From an uncultured Pseudomonadales bacterium (GTDB lineage: Bacteria > Pseudomonadota > Gammaproteobacteria > Pseudomonadales > Azotimanducaceae), in assembly GCA_947258825.1 (NCBI GenBank), contig CAMYJX010000073.1, positions 1-33,044 of the forward strand: a DNA stretch of 33,044 nt, in the 5' to 3' direction. Shown piece after piece: positions 9,584 to 16,800 of this stretch (within the stretch, counting starts at the first letter, position 1; each line of letters opens with the position of its first letter). A model generated the notes under the pieces. The model was given only the letters and a program-made list of their open reading frames with translations, was not told the origin of the DNA and made no database searches. The position numbers were made by a program, and so were the translations under genes.

Positions 9584-10071
9584 ATCTGATCAAGTGGCTG
9601 GGGCTCGGCGGCCTCGTGGTGGTGATGGATCAGGCGACCAAGTGGTACGTGACCCATACCCTGCAGCTGGGCGACGAGGTGGCCGTGCTGCCTTTTTTCA
9701 GCTGGGTGCGCTGGCACAACGAGGGGGCGGCTTTTTCCCTGCTCAGTCAGGCGGGCGGCTGGCAACGCTGGTTCTTTATTATCCTCGCGGTCGGCTTCGT
9801 CGCGTTCATTGTTTACGAGCTGCGTCGCCTGCCGGAAGGCCAACGGGCCATGGGCTGGGTTTACGGTCTCATTGTCGGCGGTGCGGTGGGCAACCTGATT
9901 GACCGTGTCATCCACGGTTACGTGGTGGACTTTGTTCTGCTGCACTATCAGCAGTACTACTTTCCGGCCTTCAACATAGCTGATGCGGCGCTGAGCATCG
10001 GCGCGGCGCTGTGGATATTCGTCAGCGTGGCCGAGTATCTGAGACAGCGCCAGGAACAGGCATCGTCATGA
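9580..10071 (+). CDS. lspA: Lipoprotein signal peptidase (SPase II)
   Basis: An inner-membrane aspartyl protease that removes the signal peptide from lipidated prolipoproteins. In this window BamD and its lipobox would be a substrate. The 163-residue protein has four hydrophobic segments and both catalytic aspartates: Asp117 in the IDRVIHGYVVDF region and Asp135 in FNIADAALSIG. The N-terminal motif VVMDQATKWYV and WHNEGAAFSLL are also family hallmarks. ATG 9580 overlaps the ribF stop and the stop overlaps the fkpB start, so ribF-lspA-fkpB are translationally coupled. Confidence 0.97.
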   Translation: MNLIKWLGLGGLVVVMDQATKWYVTHTLQLGDEVAVLPFFSWVRWHNEGAAFSLLSQAGGWQRWFFIILAVGFVAFIVYELRRLPEGQRAMGWVYGLIVGGAVGNLIDRVIHGYVVDFVLLHYQQYYFPAFNIADAALSIGAALWIFVSVAEYLRQRQEQASS

Positions 10072-10586
10072 GCGACCTCATTACCACCAGCTCGGGGCAG
10101 CGGATCAACCGGCGGTCCCGGGTGAAGCTGCATTTTGCCGTGCTGCTGGAAACCGGCGAGGAAATAGACACCACCCGCCGGGGCCGGCCAGCCACCTTCG
10201 ACGTGGGTGATGGCAGCCTGCTCCCCGGGTTTGAAGACGCGCTGTTCGGCATGCGCGCCGGGGACGACGCGCAGATACTGCTGGAGCCCGATCAGGCGTT
10301 TGGCGAGCATCGGCGCGAGAACGTCCAGGTGCTGGGCCGGGAACGCTTTGCCGGGGTCGACCTGGAGCCCGGGCTGATCGTGTCGTTCGCGGCGCCGGAC
10401 GGAGAGCTGCCCGGGTTGGTTCTGCGACTGTTCGAGCAGACGGTAGAGGTGGATTTCAACCACCCTCTGGCGGGCCGTCGCGTCGTGTTTGACGTTTCTA
10501 TCGTTGAGGTGACCTCGCAGGATGCTCCGGCGGGTGATTCGGTCGAAGATCCGGTGGGCGATGGCGGCGGCGATTCTGTGACGTAG
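10068..10586 (+). CDS. fkpB: FKBP-type peptidyl-prolyl isomerase, SlpA/FkpB-like
   Basis: A cytoplasmic prolyl cis-trans isomerase of the SlyD/SlpA group, with an IF (insert-in-flap) chaperone domain. Visible features are RVKLHFAVLLETGEEIDTT, the FKBP core GDGSLLPGFEDALFGMRAGD, the flap insert from about PDQAFGEH to the VEVDFNHPLAGR segment, and a return to the FKBP fold (RRVVFDVSIVEV). At 172 residues it is longer than E. coli FkpB (149), owing to a Gly/Asp/Val-rich C-terminal tail after residue 150. ATG 10068 overlaps the lspA stop as ATGA. In Pseudomonas and Escherichia the next gene is ispH; here the pilin operon follows instead. Confidence 0.9.
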   Translation: MSDLITTSSGQRINRRSRVKLHFAVLLETGEEIDTTRRGRPATFDVGDGSLLPGFEDALFGMRAGDDAQILLEPDQAFGEHRRENVQVLGRERFAGVDLEPGLIVSFAAPDGELPGLVLRLFEQTVEVDFNHPLAGRRVVFDVSIVEVTSQDAPAGDSVEDPVGDGGGDSVT

Positions 10587-10615
10587 TCCGCTGACCCTCC
10601 GTCCGCCGGTTGATA

Positions 10616-10624
10616 CCGTTCATG
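10616..10624 (+). promoter_or_regulatory. Possible AlgR-like site upstream of the pilin operon
   Basis: CCGTTCATG in the 118-bp gap before the first pilin gene matches 7 of 9 bases of the AlgR consensus as I remember it (CCGTTCGTC). AlgR is known to activate the fimU-pilVWXY1Y2E operon in Pseudomonas aeruginosa. The match is short and could be chance. I see no clear sigma-54 (-24/-12) or sigma-70 promoter in the gap. Confidence 0.2.
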
Positions 10625-10704
10625 CGAGGGTTTCTGCCATGACGTTGGCGGCGCCCCTAAACTGACACAGACTGAAAATGACAGCCAAAAGGCAGGACAG
10701 CCCG

Positions 10705-11055
10705 ATGCGACACTCTGGATTCACGCTGGTAGAACTGATGATTGCGGTGGCTATCCTGGCCATCATCGCGGCGGTGGCCCTGCCCATCTACAACCAGTAC
10801 ACCGATCGCACCTTCCGCACCGAGGCCCAGGCGGATCTGCTGAACTGCGCCCAGGGCATGGAGCGGTACGCGGCAATCAACTTCGACTACGACGGTGCGG
10901 ACGTGGCGTTCGGGGCCGGCACCATCTGCACGCCTGAATCCGTGCGCCAGAATCGCTACAACTTCGGCGTCGCCGTCGGCGGTGGTGGGGATACCTTCAC
11001 GCTGACAATCGGGTTACCTGCCCCGATCCCTTCCATAGACTGTCAGCTGCGATAA
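10705..11055 (+). CDS. Type IV minor pilin, PilE-like (short)
   Basis: A prepilin with the leader MRHSG cut before FTLVELMIAVAILAI, with Glu at position +5 of the mature protein. The hydrophobic N-terminal helix is followed by the PilE-like segment ALPIYNQYTDRTFRTEAQADLLNCAQGMERYA. I chose ATG 10705 because AGGA lies 7 bp upstream and the short leader is typical; an in-frame ATG at 10678 would give a longer leader with no ribosome-binding site. At 116 residues it is shorter than PilE (about 140), and it stops four codons into a final DCQLR. In relatives the last cysteine is followed by roughly 20-25 further residues (for example LTL and a C-terminal CW). The end may therefore be truncated. 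It is the first gene of the pilin operon, whereas in Pseudomonas pilE is last. Confidence 0.8.
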   Translation: MRHSGFTLVELMIAVAILAIIAAVALPIYNQYTDRTFRTEAQADLLNCAQGMERYAAINFDYDGADVAFGAGTICTPESVRQNRYNFGVAVGGGGDTFTLTIGLPAPIPSIDCQLR

Positions 11056-11081
11056 AAGCCATAGAACGCGGCAAAAACAGC

Positions 11082-11600
11082 ATGACAAATAAGTCGACAA
11101 AATCAGGATTCACCGTGGTAGAGCTGATGGTCTCCATGGCCATTGCGGCCGTTTTGTTCAGCTTTGCGCTGCCGGCATTCAACGACTTCGTTTCGCAGCG
11201 GACCATGGCCTCCAGGGTCAACGATTTCGTGCTGGCCGTGAATTACGCCCGCAGCGAGGCCGCCAGGCTCGGCGGCGTGGTCAGCGTTCAGGCGGCCGCT
11301 GCCGCCGCTGACAATGAGTGGGGTGGCGGTTACTGCGTGGTGGCCGGCAATCCCGGTGATTGCGATCCGCCGGTGCTGCGTACTTTCGCGCCCCTCGACG
11401 ACGCGACGCTGAACGGTGACGGGGCGCTGGACGGCCGCACGACGCTGTCCTTCAACTCCCGCGGCATGCTGATGCTTGCGGCGGGTGCGGATGCCCGGGT
11501 GGAGCTGTGCGGGGCGGACGCGGACGATGATCCCGGAAGGGAAGTGCGCATCAGCGCCATTGGCCGGCCTGATGCAAACGAGCTGGTGTGTTTCCCGTGA
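11082..11600 (+). CDS. fimU: Minor pilin of the GspH/FimT family (FimU-like)
   Basis: A pseudopilin of the type IV pilus tip complex. The leader MTNKSTKSG is cut before FTVVELMVSMAIAAVLFSFALPAF, with Glu5. The following FNDFVSQRTMASRVNDFVLAVNYARSEAARLGGVVSV is the typical GspH/FimT second segment. The C-terminal half has paired cysteines (GYCVVAGNPGDC, ELCGADADDDPG and a terminal CFP). It is 172 residues, close to FimU of Pseudomonas. It starts 26 bp after the PilE-like gene with no obvious ribosome-binding site. Its place directly before pilV supports FimU rather than FimT; a second member of the family is encoded on the other strand at 22288-22851. Confidence 0.85.
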   Translation: MTNKSTKSGFTVVELMVSMAIAAVLFSFALPAFNDFVSQRTMASRVNDFVLAVNYARSEAARLGGVVSVQAAAAAADNEWGGGYCVVAGNPGDCDPPVLRTFAPLDDATLNGDGALDGRTTLSFNSRGMLMLAAGADARVELCGADADDDPGREVRISAIGRPDANELVCFP

Positions 11601-11617
11601 GACGGAGGAGAGGGCAG

Positions 11618-12154
11618 GTGCGACAGATACCACAGCGTATGAAGATCGCTCGAGGATTTTCGCTCATCGAGCTGCTGGTGGCCGTGCTGGTCATGGGCAT
11701 CGGCGTGCTCGGGGTCACGGCCCTGCAGATGGTCAGCCTGCAGAACAACCGGGACTCGCTGCAGCGTGCGGAAGCGGTGCAGCTGGCATACGACATGATG
11801 GACCGCATCCGGGCCAACCCGGCGGGTACCCCTGCCGGTGCCGACTACAGCGGCCTTGGTGTGGGAGACGGGCCGCCCGCGGCCGCCGACTGCATCGCCA
11901 ACGTCTGCAGCGAGGCGCAGATGGTTGCATTCGATCAGGCGAGCTGGAAGTGCACGCTGGGCAGCTACAACGGCGACGGCGTCTGCCAGGGCATGCGAGC
12001 CGGCGGGATTCTCCCCGCGGAGAATGCGCAGCCGGGCCTACCGCAGGGCGACGGTTCCGTGGCTGTGGACGGTGCCGGCACCATCCGGGTCAGCGTTCAG
12101 TGGACCGAGACCAATGGTCAGGTGCAGAACGTCGTCATCGACAGCCAGGGTTGA
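11618..12154 (+). CDS. pilV: Minor pilin PilV
   Basis: A type IV pilus minor pilin. The leader ends KIARG and mature FSLIELLVAVLVMGIGVLGVTALQM follows, the characteristic PilV sequence with Glu5. After the helix comes SLQNNRDSLQRAEAVQLAYDMMDRIRANP, strongly typical of PilV. I chose GTG at 11618 (10-residue leader before the Gly) because GAGGAG lies at 11605-11610 with ideal 7-bp spacing; ATG 11639 lacks a ribosome-binding site. It is 178 residues. The stop at 12154 is 13 bp before pilW. Confidence 0.88.
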   Translation: MRQIPQRMKIARGFSLIELLVAVLVMGIGVLGVTALQMVSLQNNRDSLQRAEAVQLAYDMMDRIRANPAGTPAGADYSGLGVGDGPPAAADCIANVCSEAQMVAFDQASWKCTLGSYNGDGVCQGMRAGGILPAENAQPGLPQGDGSVAVDGAGTIRVSVQWTETNGQVQNVVIDSQG

Positions 12155-12167
12155 GAGGAAGCCGGAC

Positions 12168-13295
12168 ATGAAAACAGACATCATCGTGCGCGTTCCCGGA
12201 AAATCCCGTTCAGGCGGCTTTTCCCTGGTGGAGCTGATGCTCGCGCTGGCGCTTGGACTGGTCGTGGTTACCGGCATCGTTCAGCTGTTCGTCGGCAACT
12301 CGCAGACCTACCGCGTGCTGAACGGTCAGGCGCGCATGCAGGAGAACGCGCGGTTTGCCATGGAATTCATCTCCCGCGCGGCCCGATCCGCCGGGTACTA
12401 CGGCTGCGCCCCGGAAACGGCAAACATCGTCCGCGGTCTGCGAGGCAACTGGAACGCGATTCCCGAATTCGACATGACCCAGATGGTGCAGGGCTATAAC
12501 GGCAACGATGATGGCAGCTGGAGCCCGCCGCTGTCGACGTTGCCGAGAACCACCGGCGGCGTCAACGTGAACGTTTACCTGCCGGGTAACGGCATAGATA
12601 CCACCACCATCGAGCCGGGCACCGACGTGCTGGTTTTCCGTGCCATGCAGCGGCCGGGACAGCAGCTCACCCAGGTGCTGCAGCCTACCGGTAATCCGGT
12701 GGTGACCGCGCCCGGCGGCGACCCGGGATTTGGGGTCAACGACGTCGTGCTGGTCGGCAACTGCGAGCAGGCGGCGATGTTCCGGGTGACGGGCATGAAC
12801 GTAGCCGGCGATGAAGCGACGCTGCTGCACGCCACCTCTGCGGGCGGCAACCTTTACGAGAACGCCGATCAGATAGAGTCGCCCACCGGGCTGATCGCTT
12901 TTACCCTGTCTTTTCTGGGTCGTTCCTACGGTCAGGATGCCAACGTAGGCGCCCTGGAAACTACCTACTTCTTCGTGGCGCCCGGTCTCGGCGAGGATGA
13001 TCAGGGCAACCCGCCTTCCGCATTGTGGCAGAAGGTAGGCAGCGCGGCCCCTGTGGAGCTGGTGCAGGGCGTTGAAGATCTGGAGGTGCTGTTCGGCGTC
13101 GACACCACGCTCAACGATGGCACCGCCAACGCCAACCAATATGTCGAGTTCGACGCTGTGCCGGATCCCAACCAGGTGGTCTCACTGCGCGTGTCGGTCA
13201 CCGTGAACAGCGTCGATTCTGTGGACGGCGGCAATCCCCTCAGCCGCACCTTCAGCAAAACCCTGCTGCTGCGGAACGCGAGCCCGGAGGTGTGA
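12168..13295 (+). CDS. pilW: Minor pilin PilW
   Basis: A large type IV pilus minor pilin, 375 residues. A long leader ending SRSGG precedes mature FSLVELMLALALGLVVVTGIVQLF, with Glu5. The following QARMQENARFAMEFISRAARSAGYYGC is the hallmark PilW segment, and the C-terminal VQGVEDLEVLFGVDTT matches the conserved late PilW motif. The ATG at 12168 is preceded by GAGAGGA. The reading frame is open upstream but without pilin features, so that extension is not used. The stop overlaps a GTG two codons before the pilX ATG, which suggests coupled translation. Confidence 0.9.
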   Translation: MKTDIIVRVPGKSRSGGFSLVELMLALALGLVVVTGIVQLFVGNSQTYRVLNGQARMQENARFAMEFISRAARSAGYYGCAPETANIVRGLRGNWNAIPEFDMTQMVQGYNGNDDGSWSPPLSTLPRTTGGVNVNVYLPGNGIDTTTIEPGTDVLVFRAMQRPGQQLTQVLQPTGNPVVTAPGGDPGFGVNDVVLVGNCEQAAMFRVTGMNVAGDEATLLHATSAGGNLYENADQIESPTGLIAFTLSFLGRSYGQDANVGALETTYFFVAPGLGEDDQGNPPSALWQKVGSAAPVELVQGVEDLEVLFGVDTTLNDGTANANQYVEFDAVPDPNQVVSLRVSVTVNSVDSVDGGNPLSRTFSKTLLLRNASPEV

Positions 13296-13297
13296 AC

Positions 13298-13855
13298 ATG
13301 AGACCCTTTAAATCCCTCATCCTGAACCCGGGGCGCAATCGCGGCGTCGCGCTGTTCATCTCCCTGGTGCTGCTGCTGGTTCTCACCATCATCGGCGTGT
13401 CCTCCGTGCAGACCACCACGCTGGAAACCCGCATGGCACGCAATGAGCATGACACCCTGCTGGCGTTTCAGGCTGCGGAATCGGCCCTGCGGGATGGGGA
13501 AGCGTTTCTGGACGGCGTGGTCACCACCGCTATCTTTACCGATGCCGGCGGCAACGGGCTGTGGACGGTAGCCGACATCGGTGGTGTCAACCGCTGGGAA
13601 GAAAACAACGTCTGGACCGGCGCCACGAGCCGGGTAGCAGCCACTGCGGTAGACGGGGTCAACGAGGCCCCGCGCTACGTCATCGAGCACGTGGCTTCTG
13701 TCATTCGCGAAGAGAACGCCTATCAGCTCAATGACCCGTACGCCGCGAATGCGGCGGATCGAATCGAAATCTTCCGCATTACCGCCCGGGGAATTGGTGG
13801 CAGCGCCAACGCTCGGGTGCTTCTGCAGACAACTTTTGGACGAATTCTGGATTAA
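13298..13855 (+). CDS. pilX: Minor pilin assembly protein PilX
   Basis: A 185-residue pilus assembly protein of the PilX family, needed with PilV, PilW and FimU to place PilY1 at the pilus tip. The N-terminus is RNRGVALFISLVLLLVLTIIGVSS, with the short polar leader and hydrophobic helix of PilX_N and no Glu5, as usual for PilX. The conserved stretch ETRMARNEHDTLLAFQAAESALRDGE follows. The ATG 13298 has CGGAGG at 13285-13290; a GTG at 13292 overlapping the pilW stop is an alternative. The stop is 36 bp before pilY1, and that gap carries a perfect hairpin. Confidence 0.9.
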   Translation: MRPFKSLILNPGRNRGVALFISLVLLLVLTIIGVSSVQTTTLETRMARNEHDTLLAFQAAESALRDGEAFLDGVVTTAIFTDAGGNGLWTVADIGGVNRWEENNVWTGATSRVAATAVDGVNEAPRYVIEHVASVIREENAYQLNDPYAANAADRIEIFRITARGIGGSANARVLLQTTFGRILD

Positions 13856-13859
13856 CAGG

Positions 13860-13882
13860 CTGAAGTCAGTTTCTGACTTCAG
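13860..13882 (+). promoter_or_regulatory. Perfect 10-bp hairpin overlapping the pilY1 ribosome-binding site
   Basis: CTGAAGTCAG (13860-13869), loop TTT, CTGACTTCAG (13873-13882): an exact inverted repeat filling the pilX-pilY1 gap. The strong Shine-Dalgarno AGGAGG is at 13881-13886, so the last two bases of the stem are its first two bases. There is no T-run after it, so it is not a normal intrinsic terminator. Translational control, protection of the mRNA, or a protein operator are possible. Confidence 0.75.
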
Positions 13883-13891
13883 GAGGTAGCA

Positions 13892-16800
13892 ATGAAGTAT
13901 CGCATACCCAATAAGACCCAGGTCGCAGGAACTTTTCTTGCCCTTGCCCTGTGCTGGAGCCCGCTTGCGCTGGCCGTGGTAACCGCCACTCCATCGTCCC
14001 AGAGCTTCACATGGGATGAAGATACCGACGTCAACACTTTTGGTCCGTGGGATCTCAATGACATCTTTACGGGTACAGACCCGCTCACGTTCGTCGATCC
14101 GCCCGCCAACCTGGGGCCTGAAACGTTGGTCACCGCGTCGGTAGATCCCGTGACCGGGATGATTAGCTTCACGACGAACGGCGATGTGAACGGTGATCAG
14201 GATCTGGTGTTCACGGCGCAGGATGGCGATCCGTCCAGTGACATCTTCACGATGAGCATTACGTTCAACCCCGTCGACGACGCCGTCGATGATGCTTTCC
14301 CGGCCGCCGAAGATACGCCGCTGGCTGGCGACGTTGCCGCCAACGATACCTATAGTGGCGCGGTCAACTATACGGTGAACAACGACGTCAACGATGGCGT
14401 GCTCGCTCTCAATTCCAACGGGACTTTTACCTACACTCCGGACCCCGATTTCGTTGGGACGGACGGCTTTGACTACGACGCTGTGGACGTCAATGGCGAT
14501 ACGGAAACCCGGCGGGTCACCATCACCGTCGGCGCCGCGGACGATGCGCAGGACGACGCTTTCAGCACGCCCGAAGACACCGTGCTCAACGACGACGTGT
14601 CCACCAACGACAGCTACACAGGCGCCGTCACCTACGCCGTCAACGCTGCAGCCGCTGATGGCCTGGTATCTCTTGCCAGCGACGGCACCTTCAGCTACAC
14701 GCCGAACGGCGATTTCGTCGGCACTGACAGCTTCACCTACGACGCCACGGACGTGAACGGTGACGTCGAAACCCAGACGGTGACGATCACCGTCAGTGGG
14801 GCCGACGATGCTCAGGACGACGCGTTCAGCACGCCCGAGGACACGGTGCTCAACGAGGACGTCTCCACTAACGACAGCTACACGGGCGCGGTAACCTACG
14901 CCATTGCAGCGCCTGCAGGCAACGGTCTGGCCGTCATGGCCGGTGACGGCACCTTCAGCTACACGCCGAACGCGGACTTCAACGGCTTCGACAGCTTCAC
15001 TTATGACGCCACGGACGTGAACGGCGGCGTCGAGACCCAGACGGTTTCCATTACCGTGGCCGGTGTTCTCGATGCGCTGGATGACGCATTCAGCACGGCG
15101 GAGGACACGGTGCTGAACGACGACGTGTCCACCAACGACACGTACACCGGTGCGGTGACCTACGCGGTCAACGCGACGGCGGCTAACGGTGCGGTAGCCC
15201 TGGCTGCCGACGGCACCTTCAGCTACACGCCGAACGCCGACTTCGCAGGCACGGATACCTTTACCTACGATGCCACGGACGTGAACGGTGGCGTCGAGAC
15301 CCAGACGGTGACGATCACCGTCGGTGGGGCGGACGACGCCCAGGACGACGCGTTTTCGACGCCCGAGGACACGGTGCTGAACGACGACGTGTCCACCAAC
15401 GACAGCTACGCGGGCGCTGTGACTTACGCCATTGCATCGCCTGCAACCAGCGGTCTGGCCGTTGTGGCCGGTGACGGTACCTTCAGCTACACGCCGAACG
15501 GCGACTTCGTCGGCACGGATACCTTTACCTACGATGCCACGGACGTGAACGGCGGCGTCGAGACCCAGACGGTGACCCTTACCGTGACGGCTGCCGATGA
15601 TGCCCAGGATGACGCGTTCGGTACGGCCGAGGACACGGTGCTCAACGAGGATGTGTCCACCAACGACAGCTACTCAGGCGTCGTCACCTACGCCGTCAAC
15701 GCCGCAGCCACTAACGGCCTGGTATCCCTGGCCGGTGACGGCACCTTCAGCTACACGCCGAACGGCGACTTCGTCGGCACGGATACCTTTACTTACGATG
15801 CCACCGACGTGAACGGTGGCGTCGAGACCCAGACCGTGACCCTCACTGTTACGGCCGCCGACGATGCCCAGGATGACGCGTTCAGCACGGCGGAAGACAC
15901 CGTGCTCAACGAGGACGTGTCCACCAACGACGGTTATACAGGCGTCGTCACCTATGCAGTCAACGCCACGGCCGCCAACGGTGCGGTGGCCCTGGCCGCC
16001 GACGGCACTTTCAGCTACACGCCGAATGCCGACTTCAACGGCACGGATACGTTCACCTACGACGCCACGGACGTGAACGGTGGCGTCGAGACCCAGACGG
16101 TGACGATCACCGTCGGTGGGGCGGACGACGCCCAGGACGACACGTTCTCGACGCCCGAAGACACGGTGCTGAACGAAGACGTGTCCACGAACGATACGTA
16201 CGCGGGCGCTGTGACTTACGCGGTCAACGGGGCGGCCTCTAACGGCGCGGTGGCCCTGGCCGCTGACGGCACCTTCAGCTACACGCCCAACGCCGACTTC
16301 GCCGGCAGCGACAGCTTCACTTACGACGCCACGGATGTGAACGGTGGCGTCGAGACCCAGACGGTGACCATCACCGTCGGTGGGGCGGACGACGCCCAGG
16401 ACGACGCGTTTTCGACGCCCGAGGACACGGTGCTGAACGAGGACGTGTCCACCAACGACAGCTACGCGGGCGCTGTGACCTACGCGGTCAACGGGGCGGC
16501 CTCTAACGGCGTGGTGGCCATGGCTGCCGACGGCACTTTCAGCTACACGCCCAACGCCGACTTCAACGGCACGGATACGTTCACCTACGACGCCACGGAC
16601 GTGAACGGCGGCGTCGAGACCCAGACGGTGACCCTGACCGTGACGGCTGCCGATGATGCTCAGGATGACGCGTTCAGCACCCTGGAAGACACGGTGCTCA
16701 ACGATGGCGTGTCGTCGAACGATACCTTTACCGGCGCGGTGACCTATGCGGTCAACGCCACGGCCGCCAACGGTGCAGTGGCCATGGCCGCCGACGGCAC

